A DNA stretch of 64,000 nucleotides from Synechocystis salina LEGE 00031 (GCF_015207985.1 NZ_JADEVV010000009.1:30121-94120); one strand, 5' to 3'. Positions 9,207 to 17,472 are shown, counted from the first letter of the stretch. Numbers and translations: made by a program. The notes: a model not told the origin generated them from the sequence alone.

Positions 9207-9956
9207 TTACACACTAATAAAACTGACAAGTTCCGCAAGCTCAGTATCTGGAATACTTGCTAGATCCATCAAATCATATAGTGCAAAACCAATACCCTGA
9301 ACTCTAGCTACATTTGGCTTAACGTCAGTAATCCCAAAAACGTGTTGTCCTTCAAATATGATTATTCCATCTCTGTCTAGGGCATAAATTTCTTGAATAA
9401 TGACAACATGCTTGAATGTTAGCTTGGCCTCTCTAAAATTAGTATCTTTCAGTCTGTACTTATTTTTGTTCTTAAAAATATTCAAAAGACAGAGCTGACT
9501 GTATGTAAGCCCATTGGCAATACTAATCAATCTATTTGCTTGATGTTTATCAATTTCTATGCTAAAACAGATACTTGCAAACAAATTTCCTAAATAAATA
9601 GCTTTCTTTTCTTCATGTGAGTTCTTTGATGCTAGCAAGCACCCCTCAAAAACTTCTTCTGCACTACTTCTGTCACCGTCAAAGAAACCATCCTCTCTTA
9701 CCTTTCGGCCTTCTTTCTTTAGAGTTTCAATCTTTACAATGGCACTTTGCGCAGTTGCGCCAATCCGACTTTGTTCCCGCTCAGAAAGTAACCTGCTTGC
9801 TACTTCAGATAACGTTTGGTCAATTACTACGCCTAATGCGCCAGCAGCGGCAGCACCAGCAGGTCCTCCCGCTAGAAAACCTAGAGCACTTCCGATAGAA
9901 GCTCCAGTAATACTGAACCCCTTATTTAATAATGTACGTGCTTTTGTATTTTTCAT
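9207..9956 (-). CDS. Unknown protein with N-terminal glycine-zipper membrane segment
   Basis: This 249-residue protein belongs to no family I recognise. Residues about 14-46 are a Gly/Ala-rich hydrophobic stretch (GASIGSALGFLAGG then PAGAAAAGALGVVI) of the glycine-zipper type seen in pore-forming and membrane-inserting proteins. A charged, largely helical domain with heptad character follows, and then a compact C-terminal domain (HVVIIQEIYALDRDGIIIFEG). The gene is AT-rich, has no clear Shine-Dalgarno sequence before the ATG at 9956, and sits in a 1.9-kb stretch without HIP1 sites. All of this suggests acquisition from outside. Its place in a recombination island makes a membrane-active defence effector plausible but unproven. 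Confidence 0.7.
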   Translation of the reverse strand: MKNTKARTLLNKGFSITGASIGSALGFLAGGPAGAAAAGALGVVIDQTLSEVASRLLSEREQSRIGATAQSAIVKIETLKKEGRKVREDGFFDGDRSSAEEVFEGCLLASKNSHEEKKAIYLGNLFASICFSIEIDKHQANRLISIANGLTYSQLCLLNIFKNKNKYRLKDTNFREAKLTFKHVVIIQEIYALDRDGIIIFEGQHVFGITDVKPNVARVQGIGFALYDLMDLASIPDTELAELVSFISV

Positions 9957-10155
9957 TGGCAGCTACGAAATTTAAGTCAAACTAGCACGGCTAATAGTGA
10001 ACAAATAACAAAGTTTCGTTGTTTTGTTTGTGGCTTTATGCTTAATCTCAATCCTCTATTCTAAAAAACACGAAAGAATCTTAAATTTATGCATCAAACA
10101 AAACATTGCATTTTGTCATGCTCTAACTTTTTAGCTATGAGCTGCCAAAATCAAT

Positions 10156-10654
10156 TTAGAGAACCGAAACCCCCTGAATCTTAACCGTACTGCCCCCACG
10201 GGAACTGATCACATCCAGACGATACGGCATTAACTCCTTCAGCTCAGTCACATGGGACACAATGCCTATCATACACCTACTCTGCTGTAAATCCACCAAC
10301 GAATGTAATCGGTTCAGTGATTCGCGTTAACTCTCCCAAAATATGCAACCCCGCTTGCCGAAAATGACTGGCTCCAAACTTGAGGCGATCGCCACTGTCA
10401 TGGTTTCCAGGGATCATAAGCACCGGAACCTTGAGTTCTAAACAAATTTTATTCAGAATCTCATCCAACAAATCAACGGCGATCGTCGGCGGAATCGCCC
10501 GATCATAGACATCTCCGGCAATGATGACCACATCAACTGCTTCCCTTTCAACGTAGTCAAGTACCTGATTGAGGACATGCTTTTGATCATCAATCAGGGA
10601 AACATTGTGAAATTGTCGCCCTAAATGCCATTCAGAGGTATGGAGAAATTTCAT
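10156..10654 (-). pseudogene. sbcD'-'sbcC deletion remnant
   Basis: The 5' part encodes the N-terminal ~110 residues of SbcD, the Mre11-type nuclease. It includes AGDVYDRAIPP and GNHDSGDR, but the first metal motif reads TSEWHLG where SDWHLG is expected. The frame then breaks near 10300-10318. From there another frame reads LNRLHSLVDLQQSRCMIGIV and SHVTELKELMPYRLDVISSR up to the stop at 10156, which is the C-terminal end of the ATPase SbcC. An internal deletion of an sbcD-sbcC operon explains this best. The 125-residue SbcD-frame product lacks the later catalytic histidines and is presumably inactive. Confidence 0.88.
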
Positions 10655-10835
10655 TGAGAGGAATTAAGCTTCAGATTAGGAGGAAGTTTTCATAAAGGTA
10701 CATTGTTGCTGAGGAAAATTATACTTCAAGAAAATAATCTTAACAATCTCTGTGCCTTGGTTTAAATATATTTTCTTGTCTACTATTGCTTGCAAAAACG
10801 TCCGTTAGCGTCGAAGTATAACTAGATACCAAACC

Positions 10836-10986
10836 CGATCGCCATCCTGCTGTTATCCACACCGGCCAACAGAATGGGCTCCTGGTTTGCTGCCTTCATC
10901 ATTGGTGGTTTGGGGATAGATGAGTTGATTAGTCTCCGTCTGCACAGGCGATCGCTCCTATCCCGCATTGGACCATTGCCTTGAAC
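10836..10986 (+). pseudogene. Truncated second copy of the 1191-1427 membrane-protein gene
   Basis: These 151 bp match 1279-1429 at 143 positions by hand count. The copy retains the reading frame from ILLLSTPANRMGS to the stop after IGPLP, but everything upstream of about codon 30 is absent and replaced by unrelated AT-rich sequence. Most differences are synonymous; two change residues (Val to Leu, Leu to Trp). It marks the right edge of the island next to the GAF-GGDEF gene. Confidence 0.88.
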
Positions 10987-11044
10987 CAACAATGACAAAT
11001 AGACTAGATCTATCTCCTCTCTCCATCAAATTAGTTGTAATTTA

Positions 11045-12076
11045 TTATTCTGCCAACCGAAAATTGCCCTTACCAAGGCGCTTGACCTTCATCAACTGAT
11101 TATCTGCCTGTTCCACCCAATGCTTGAGTTCGTCACTCTGCTTAGCAAACACACTGACTCCCCCCATACTCAAACTGATTGTCATTGGCCCTGCGGACGT
11201 GGGCACTGGGTTTTGGGCAATGGCGGCTTGAATTCTTTCTAGGAGTAGGGCGGTTTGTTCTCGGCTGGAACCAGGCAGGATCAGCATAAATTCATCTCCT
11301 CCCCATCTTCCCAAAGCATCATAGGAACGCAGTGCAGAAATGATTAAACGTGAACTACCCTGTAGAACCTCATCGCCCACTAGATGACCGTATTGATCAT
11401 TGATCTGTTTGAAGTTGTCAAAATCAATCATGACAATGGCAATGGGGGAATCTTTGCGGGTGGCGTAGTCCCACTCCCGTTGTAGTAGGGTTTCGATACC
11501 CAAGCGATTCCATAGTCTGGTCAGGCTATCGAGCATGGCCACCCTTTCAAGTTCGTCCAATTCTTGAATTAACTGCATTTGAGCCTCGGACAGGGCGATC
11601 GCTGCTAGTTCGGACTCCACCATTTTGGAGAGGTCGTAGAGGATTTCCTGTTCTTCCGTTGACAAATCCCTGGGTACTCGATCAATGGCACAGAGGGTAC
11701 CCACATGGAAGTCTTGACCCAAGTTGAGGGGATAACCAGCATAAAACCGGATGAAAGGCTCATCGGTTACCAAGGGATTGTCAGCAAAACGTTCATCCTG
11801 GGTGGCATCTTTGACCAAGAGCAATTCATCCTTCAGAATGGCGTGGGCGCAAAAGGCAATTTCCCGGGGAGTTTCGGCAGCGCTTAGTCCTTGAATGGAT
11901 TTAAACCACTGGCGTGATTCATCAACCATCGATACAGCGGCGATGGGTACTTTGAGGGACCGGCAGACCATACGGGTAATGCGCTCAAATCTCTCTTCGA
12001 TTGGAGTATCCAGAATGTTGAGTTGCCTTAAAACGGTCAGGCGTTGCTCCTCATTTTGCGGTAATTTAGCTTCCAT
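11045..12076 (-). CDS. GAF-GGDEF diguanylate cyclase
   Basis: This 343-residue cytoplasmic signalling protein has a GAF domain at about residues 20-160 and a GGDEF domain at about 180-343. It would make cyclic di-GMP from two GTP. The active-site signature is intact (RWGGDEFMLILP), with DxLTRLWNR at the domain entry and IDFDNFKQIND as the metal-binding segment. No EAL domain is present. The GAF part (RQWFKSIQG, FCAHAIL, FADNPLV, RFYAGYPL) is closely similar to the neighbouring stand-alone GAF protein at 12122. It matches what I remember as Slr1143 of Synechocystis. The GAF ligand cannot be told from sequence; there is no obvious bilin-type Cys-His pair. Confidence 0.92.
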   Translation of the reverse strand: MEAKLPQNEEQRLTVLRQLNILDTPIEERFERITRMVCRSLKVPIAAVSMVDESRQWFKSIQGLSAAETPREIAFCAHAILKDELLLVKDATQDERFADNPLVTDEPFIRFYAGYPLNLGQDFHVGTLCAIDRVPRDLSTEEQEILYDLSKMVESELAAIALSEAQMQLIQELDELERVAMLDSLTRLWNRLGIETLLQREWDYATRKDSPIAIVMIDFDNFKQINDQYGHLVGDEVLQGSSRLIISALRSYDALGRWGGDEFMLILPGSSREQTALLLERIQAAIAQNPVPTSAGPMTISLSMGGVSVFAKQSDELKHWVEQADNQLMKVKRLGKGNFRLAE

Positions 12077-12121
12077 CCCTACAGTTCCTAACTTTTTTGC
12101 TATGACTGAATTTGTACCCTA

Positions 12122-12631
12122 CTAAACCGTAAAGAAGCTCTTAAGCATGTAGGCCTTTAGCTCATTGGCTACGGTAACTGACAGGTCTTCTAAAAACTGA
12201 ATATCGTCGTCGGACATTTCCCTGGGCTTGGTGTCATAGACACAGAGGGTGCCCACATGAATGTTATCCAGCATTTTCAGGGGATGACCAGCATAAAATC
12301 GGATGTGGGGCGGATCTATCACCAGGGGGTTATCGGCAAAACGGGGATCGGATAGGGCATCGGGGATAATTAGGGTGCGATCCTCCAAAATTGTGTGGGC
12401 ACAAAAGGAAATACCGCGGGGAGTTTCGGTTAGGTCCGAGCCTCGAATGGATTTAAACCATTGGCGATTTTCGTCAACTAAAGAAATGGCGGCCACTGGC
12501 ATATCCAATACCCGACACAATAGCCGAGTAATGCGCTCAAACTTCTCATCGCTTGGCGTATCAAGAATGTTGAGATTCTGTAGATGGGCTAAGCGCTGCT
12601 GTTCATTGGATGGGATGGCAGCTTCTTGCAT
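12122..12631 (-). CDS. Stand-alone GAF domain protein
   Basis: This 169-residue protein is a single GAF domain with no output module. It shares long runs with the GAF half of the cyclase just downstream (ERITR, VDENRQWFKSI, ETPRGISFCAHTIL, RFADNPLV, IRFYAGHPL, HVGTLC). The pair therefore probably arose by tandem duplication, with loss of the GGDEF part here. The genes are 45 bp apart on the same strand with separate starts and stops, so this gene is not simply a frameshifted half. A role as partner or competitor of the cyclase sensor domain is inference. Confidence 0.88.
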   Translation of the reverse strand: MQEAAIPSNEQQRLAHLQNLNILDTPSDEKFERITRLLCRVLDMPVAAISLVDENRQWFKSIRGSDLTETPRGISFCAHTILEDRTLIIPDALSDPRFADNPLVIDPPHIRFYAGHPLKMLDNIHVGTLCVYDTKPREMSDDDIQFLEDLSVTVANELKAYMLKSFFTV

Positions 12632-12873
12632 TGGCTAGGCAATTTTGATTGAGTTCGTGTTGCTGGGTAGTTAGGTTAATTGGCAACCACACCGCTGGTG
12701 TTAGACTTCTGATTTTTCTCCCTATTCAGGTTATCGCAAAGTTATGACCAATCCCTGGCCATGGGGCAAAAGCTGATGCAAAACTTTACACTGCGGTTTG
12801 GCGATCGCCGGCAAAAAGTAGCACAGAACACAGTCAAGTTGAGCATCCCTAGCTAGGGTAGGGGATATTGTTT

Positions 12874-12982
12874 CTAGGGTTCCGATTCCCGGATGTGGGG
12901 AATGGCTGGTCCGAGAGAAACAGGCTAGGTTTTGTAAAGATTTTTGCCACTAGCTACACGGCGGGACAAAAGCCCGGGAGAC
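12874..12982 (+). promoter_or_regulatory. Guanidine-I (ykkC) riboswitch
   Basis: The leader of the hydrolase operon contains the conserved ykkC-I blocks in order. They are CTAGGGTTCCG (12874-12884), CTGGTCCGAGAGA (12906-12918), and ACACGGCGGGACAAAAGCCC followed by GGGAGA (about 12957-12982). This class binds guanidinium and turns on guanidine-handling genes. The downstream genes encode a guanidine hydrolase and its helpers, which fits exactly. The 5' boundary of the first helix is approximate. Confidence 0.93.
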
Positions 12983-13033
12983 TTTAATGACCAGCGCTTA
13001 GGTGTCATTAATAACTCCTGGGCAAATTTTGTT
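12972..13033 (+). terminator. Riboswitch-controlled intrinsic terminator
   Basis: GCCCGGGAG at 12972-12980 can pair with CTCCTGGGC at 13015-13023 with one G-U pair. Inside, TAATGAC (12985-12991) pairs with GTCATTA (13004-13010). A T-rich run, AAATTTTGTTGTTT, follows. The 5' arm is also the 3' strand of the last aptamer helix. Guanidine binding should therefore hide it and prevent the terminator, giving an ON switch. Confidence 0.78.
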
Positions 13034-13052
13034 GTTTAGCTAGTAATTACCT

Positions 13053-14225
13053 ATGAGCGATGCCACCCCATTCCGTCCCCCTTCTGAAGCCGAAGAAGCC
13101 CTAGTGAAGGAAACTCGGTTACCCCTAACCGGTTGGCAACAAGAAGTGGATCAAGGGCTAACCTATGGCTTAGAAGCCGCTGCCAGCATTAAGGACCGCT
13201 CCATTCCCACCTTCTCCCGGGGGGAATTGCCCCACTATGCGGGCATCAACACTTTCATGAAAGCGCCCTATCTGGAAGATGTCCGTAACGTCGGCAATTA
13301 CGATGTGGCGATCGTCGGAGTTCCCCATGATTCCGGCACCACCTATCGACCAGGTACCCGTTTTGGTCCCCAGGGTATTCGTCGTATTTCCGCCCTTTAT
13401 ACCCCTTACAACTTTGAAATGGGGGTGGATTTGCGGGAGCAAATTAGCCTCTGTGACGTGGGGGATATTTTCACCATTCCCGCCAACAACGAAAAATCCT
13501 TTGACCAAATTTCCAAAGGTATTGCCCACATTTTCAGCTCTGGGGCCTTTCCGATTATTCTGGGCGGTGACCATTCCATTGGTTTTCCCACCGTGCGGGG
13601 CATCTGCCGCCACCTGGGGGATAAAAAAGTTGGCATCATCCATTTCGATCGCCATGTGGATACCCAGGAAACGGATTTAGACGAGCGGATGCATACCTGT
13701 CCCTGGTTCCATGCCACCAACATGGCCAACGCCCCAGCCAAGAATTTAGTCCAATTGGGCATTGGCGGTTGGCAAGTACCCCGGCAGGGGGTCAAAGTTT
13801 GTCGAGAGCGGGCCACCAATATCTTGACCGTCACCGATATTACCGAAATGGGCTTAGATGCGGCGGCGGACTTCGCCATTGCCCGGGCCACCGATGGCAC
13901 CGACTGCGTTTGGATTAGTTTTGACATTGACTGCATTGATGCAGGTTTTGTCCCCGGCACCGGCTGGCCAGAACCCGGCGGCTTACTGCCCCGGGAGGCT
14001 TTGTACTTATTGAAACGTATTATTCGCGAAACTAATGTTTGTGGTATGGAAGTGGTGGAAGTTTCCCCTCCCTACGACATCAGCGATATGACTTCCTTGA
14101 TGGCCACCAGGGTAATTTGCGACACCATGGCCCACCTCGTAGTCTCAGAACAACTACCCCGTAAGGAAAAGCCCTCCTACATCAATGCTGAAGCCAATAT
14201 GGAAGTAGATGAGCCTTGGCAATAA
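13053..14225 (+). CDS. gdmH: Nickel-dependent guanidine hydrolase (ureohydrolase family)
   Basis: This 390-residue arginase/agmatinase-fold enzyme is long for an agmatinase (about 300) because of an N-terminal extension. The binuclear metal ligands are visible: GGDHS (H174), FDRHVD (D199, H201, D203) and FDIDCID (D291, D293). The 'speB/agmatinase' label used for such sequences is misleading. The Synechocystis homologue I know as Sll1077 hydrolyses guanidine to urea and ammonia with nickel. The local context supports that reading: a guanidine riboswitch upstream, HypA- and HypB-like nickel chaperones and an ABC importer downstream. The substrate call rests on this homology and context, not on a residue test. 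Confidence 0.9.
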   Translation: MSDATPFRPPSEAEEALVKETRLPLTGWQQEVDQGLTYGLEAAASIKDRSIPTFSRGELPHYAGINTFMKAPYLEDVRNVGNYDVAIVGVPHDSGTTYRPGTRFGPQGIRRISALYTPYNFEMGVDLREQISLCDVGDIFTIPANNEKSFDQISKGIAHIFSSGAFPIILGGDHSIGFPTVRGICRHLGDKKVGIIHFDRHVDTQETDLDERMHTCPWFHATNMANAPAKNLVQLGIGGWQVPRQGVKVCRERATNILTVTDITEMGLDAAADFAIARATDGTDCVWISFDIDCIDAGFVPGTGWPEPGGLLPREALYLLKRIIRETNVCGMEVVEVSPPYDISDMTSLMATRVICDTMAHLVVSEQLPRKEKPSYINAEANMEVDEPWQ

Positions 14226-14300
14226 TAACTGCAACTTAACTAATCATTGTCGAGTTTATGACTCCAAAATAATCGGCGATCGCCTTTGGGAGAGGTAAAA

Positions 14301-14663
14301 ATGCATGAAACAGACATGACCAAAGCCCTGATTATGACTATTCAGGATTGGTTTGATCAACAAATTGAAAAGCCCCAAATTACCAAGATCCACCTTCTTG
14401 TGGGTCAGTTCACCTGCGTGGAACCAGTGAGTTTACAATTTGCTTTTGAAGTGCAGACCAAGCAAACCTTTTTGGAGGGGGTGGAATTAGTAATTAAAGA
14501 TGTGCCTTTGGTTGCTTATTGCCATCCCTGTCAAACGGAATATCGCCCCGAAATTGGTTTGCAATATTCTTGCCCAACCTGTCGATCGCCCATGGAGGAT
14601 ATTCGCTCTGGGCGAGAGCTAAAAATTGACCGGATTGAACATCATCAGTGCACTCCGGTTTAG
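14301..14663 (+). CDS. hypA: HypA-like nickel chaperone for guanidine hydrolase
   Basis: This 120-residue HypA-family metallochaperone keeps the N-terminal nickel-binding MHE. It also has the zinc site C74-x2-C77 and C91-x2-C94 (YCHPCQ, SCPTC). I chose the ATG at 14301 because the family requires Met-His at the very N-terminus; an in-frame upstream start at 14286 would bury it. A GAGAGG ribosome-binding site precedes it. No hydrogenase genes are nearby, and the operon instead serves the nickel guanidine hydrolase. It is therefore probably the dedicated accessory protein (GhaA-type) rather than a hydrogenase maturation factor. Confidence 0.9.
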   Translation: MHETDMTKALIMTIQDWFDQQIEKPQITKIHLLVGQFTCVEPVSLQFAFEVQTKQTFLEGVELVIKDVPLVAYCHPCQTEYRPEIGLQYSCPTCRSPMEDIRSGRELKIDRIEHHQCTPV

Positions 14664-14723
14664 TCCCTAACCCACCGAGACCAAATTTTTTATTAACTTG
14701 TCCACCGTTACTGCCAAGAAACT

Positions 14724-15413
14724 ATGCACCAATCCATTGACACGGTGATCGGTCTGAATTTGCTCCATGCCAACCAGGCTGGGGCAGACCATAATAGAGC
14801 ACATTTCGATGACTGGGGAATTACTTGTCTGAACCTAATGAGTAGCCCAGGAGCAGGCAAAACCGTCCTGTTAGAAAAAACCCTGGCGGCCCTCCAAGGT
14901 GAGTTAAAAATGGCCGTAATTGAAGGGGATATGACCACCGAATTAGATGCCGATCGTCTGCGGCAATATGGTAGTCCTGTAATTGCCATTAACACCGGCC
15001 GTTCCTGTCATTTAGACTCCAAAATGGTGGCGGGGGGGATCCATCGTTTTAAAGAGGATTATAATCCCCAGGAATTTGATTTAGTGCTGGTGGAAAATGT
15101 CGGAAATTTGGTATGCCCAGCGGAATTTGAAGTGGGGGAACATGCCAAAGTTGCTCTGTTGAGCATCACGGAGGGAGAGGATAAACCCCTGAAATATCCC
15201 ATCATGTTTCAGGAAGCAGATTGTTTGATAATTACCAAAATTGATCTAATGCCCCATTTAGACATTGATTTAGAAAAATTAGCTGCCAATGTCCGTTCCA
15301 TGAATCCCCATGTGACCATCATTCCTGTGTCCGCTAAAACCGGAGAAGGTTTGGCTACTTGGCTTAGCTGGGTTAAACAGCAAATCAAAACCCCAGTCAT
15401 AGCTAATGTTTAA
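14724..15413 (+). CDS. hypB: HypB-like nickel GTPase for guanidine hydrolase
   Basis: This 229-residue SIMIBI-class GTPase of the HypB family has Walker A SPGAGKT (K46), [11 protein letters not shown], the switch and nickel-site region [19 protein letters not shown], and the NKxD equivalent TKIDLMP. It lacks the His-rich N-terminal nickel-storage tail of some HypB proteins. GTP hydrolysis would drive nickel transfer with the HypA-like protein encoded 60 bp upstream. Operon position points to guanidine hydrolase as client (GhaB-type). Cross-use by the bidirectional hydrogenase cannot be excluded from sequence. Confidence 0.9.
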   Translation: MHQSIDTVIGLNLLHANQAGADHNRAHFDDWGITCLNLMSSPGAGKTVLLEKTLAALQGELKMAVIEGDMTTELDADRLRQYGSPVIAINTGRSCHLDSKMVAGGIHRFKEDYNPQEFDLVLVENVGNLVCPAEFEVGEHAKVALLSITEGEDKPLKYPIMFQEADCLIITKIDLMPHLDIDLEKLAANVRSMNPHVTIIPVSAKTGEGLATWLSWVKQQIKTPVIANV

Positions 15414-15498
15414 ATCCTATTTAAAAGGTCAAAATCAACACAGTAAAATCTTGCTTTTTAGCTTTAAATAATAGCAGTTATTAGTGGAGAAACTTCTG

Positions 15499-16527
15499 AT
15501 GCCGAGACGTAGTTTAATTTCTTTAATCTTAATTTTTTGTAGTACGATATTGTTGACGGTTAGTTGTGCCCAAACCCCAGAGCAATCCCAGACCCCTAGC
15601 CCCGCAGTAGAAGGGCCCCCCATTGTTATTGGTTATAGTAACTGGGCCGGCTGGTGGCCCTGGGCGATCGCCGAAGAAGAAGGCCTATTTGCCAAAAACG
15701 GGGTCAACGTAGAAATGAAATGGTTTGACGGTTACCTGGAATCCATGCAGGCCCTGGCGGCGGGACAATTGGACGGCAATAGCCAAACCCTGAACGACAC
15801 CATTTCCTTTGCGGGGGAAGCAGTCAACGGAGAAGTAGCCGTACTGGTTAACGATAACTCCGCCGGCAACGACAAAATTATTGTCACCGCAGACATTAAC
15901 TCCGTCCAGGAACTCAAAGGCAAAACCGTGGCGATCGAAGAAGGGGTGGTGGATGATTTTCTGCTTAGTTTGGCTCTGGAAAGGGAAGGTATGACCAGGG
16001 ACGACGTCGTGATCAAGCCCCTAGAAACTGGGGCCGCAGCGGCAGCCTTTGCAGCGGGACAGGTGGACGCAGTGGGGGCATTTCCTCCCTTTTGGTTAAC
16101 CGCTTTGAAACGAGAAGGCTCCAAGGAATTAGTCACTTCCGCTGAATTTCCCGGAGCCATTCCCGATCTTTTAGTGGTGACGGAAAAATTAATTCAAGAA
16201 AAGCCAGAGCAGGTTCAAGCTTTAATCAACACTTGGTTTGATATTCGTAAATTCATGGAAGAAAATCCTGAAAAATCCGATGAAATTATGGCTAAACGGG
16301 CAGGGGTGAGCCAAGAGGAACTGCAACTATTTAAAGATGGCACCCGCTTTTTAACTCTGGAGGAAAACTTAGAAGCTTTTAGTCCCGGAGATAGCATGGT
16401 CCACATGCCCTTTGCCGCCCAAAAAATGGCAGATTTTATGATTAAAGTCGGCTTTATTAAACAGTCTCCTGACTTAAATAAAATCCTTGACTCCCAGTTT
16501 GTTAAAACATTAGCTGGCCAAGCTTAG
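15499..16527 (+). CDS. ABC importer substrate-binding lipoprotein (NMT1/TauA-like), guanidine operon
   Basis: This 342-residue periplasmic binding protein has a lipoprotein signal. A hydrophobic stretch ends in the lipobox LTVSC, and a Pro/Thr-rich linker follows. The mature part (VIGYSNWAGWWPWAIAEEEG) is of the nitrate/taurine/NMT1 binding-protein superfamily. I start it at the ATG at 15499, with GTGGAGA as ribosome-binding site, rather than the GTG at 15484. It forms a set with the permease and ATPase that follow. To my knowledge the Synechocystis counterpart (Sll1080) has been linked to guanidine import. The Trp-rich segment near the mature N-terminus might form a cation-pi site, which is speculation. 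Confidence 0.87.
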   Translation: MPRRSLISLILIFCSTILLTVSCAQTPEQSQTPSPAVEGPPIVIGYSNWAGWWPWAIAEEEGLFAKNGVNVEMKWFDGYLESMQALAAGQLDGNSQTLNDTISFAGEAVNGEVAVLVNDNSAGNDKIIVTADINSVQELKGKTVAIEEGVVDDFLLSLALEREGMTRDDVVIKPLETGAAAAAFAAGQVDAVGAFPPFWLTALKREGSKELVTSAEFPGAIPDLLVVTEKLIQEKPEQVQALINTWFDIRKFMEENPEKSDEIMAKRAGVSQEELQLFKDGTRFLTLEENLEAFSPGDSMVHMPFAAQKMADFMIKVGFIKQSPDLNKILDSQFVKTLAGQA

Positions 16528-16629
16528 CCTTTGGTTTAAGTTGCCTCCTTTAATGAGTAATCGGGGGGATTTTGATTTTTCTTTGTGACAATTTGTTCAC
16601 TCTGTTAACCAATCAACTTCCCTAATATT

Positions 16630-17472
16630 ATGACTATTGCCCAAGATAAATTACCAAATTATTCCCCTAAAAAATCTCTACAACCCACAGTTTTTTGGCG
16701 CATTGGTGGAGAGATACCGGAATCGCTCAAATGGTCCTTAATGTCCTTATCGATCATTATTCCCTTGGTATTGTGGGCCTTGCTTTCATCCTTACCTACT
16801 GTGAGTGATGTTTTTCTCCCTTCCCCCCAGTCAGTAGTTCAAGCCTTAATAGAATTGTTTAATGATGGATTTTTAATCCAAGATTCCCTGACTAGCTTTG
16901 GTCGAGTGGTAGGGGGATTTTTTTTAGGGGGATTGGTGGCTATTCCCTTAGGGATTTTAATGGGCACATTTCCTAGCATACGCAGCTTAACGGAGCCAAT
17001 TATTGGCGTGGTGCGTTATATGCCAGCCCCAGCTTTTATCCCGCTGTTAATTATTTATCTCGGCATTGATGAAGCTTCAAAAATTGCCTTGATTTTCATT
17101 GGGACAATATTTTTTAATACCCTGATGATTATGGATGCGGTCAAGTTTATCCCCAAGGAGTTAATTGAAGTTACCTATACCCTGGGGGGATTACGGAAAC
17201 AAGTTTTATTTAAGGTTATTACCCCCTACATCATCCCTAATATTCTTGACGCATTCCGGATCAATATGGCGGCAGCTTGGAACTTGGTGGTGGTGGCGGA
17301 ATTGGTGGCGGCGGACAATGGCTTAGGGAAACGTATTTTGCTAGCTCAGAAATTTTTGAAAACCGATGAAATTTTTGCTTGCCTAATAGTTCTGGGCTTA
17401 ATTGGTTTTGCTTTGGATTTATCATTTCGCCTCATCCTCAGACTCACTTGTAAATGGTCTCTGGAACAGTAA
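16630..17472 (+). CDS. ABC importer permease, guanidine operon
   Basis: This 280-residue inner-membrane protein has about six hydrophobic helices. It carries the permease EAA-type loop around ELIEVTYTLGGLRKQVLFKVITPYI, of the TauC/SsuC/NrtB class. It would form the channel of an importer with the lipoprotein at 15499 and the ATPase at 17530. The 102-bp gap on either side contains no recognisable terminator, so one transcript is likely. The substrate is inferred from operon context. Confidence 0.9.
   Translation: MTIAQDKLPNYSPKKSLQPTVFWRIGGEIPESLKWSLMSLSIIIPLVLWALLSSLPTVSDVFLPSPQSVVQALIELFNDGFLIQDSLTSFGRVVGGFFLGGLVAIPLGILMGTFPSIRSLTEPIIGVVRYMPAPAFIPLLIIYLGIDEASKIALIFIGTIFFNTLMIMDAVKFIPKELIEVTYTLGGLRKQVLFKVITPYIIPNILDAFRINMAAAWNLVVVAELVAADNGLGKRILLAQKFLKTDEIFACLIVLGLIGFALDLSFRLILRLTCKWSLEQ

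Noticed and set aside
11045..12631. The two GAF genes as one gene broken by a frameshift
   Set aside because: Both contain a complete, homologous GAF domain with its own start and stop, so this is a duplication and not a split.
13406..13960. 184-codon frame antisense to the guanidine hydrolase gene
   Set aside because: It overlaps the catalytic core of an unambiguous gene and shows no protein-like conservation pattern.
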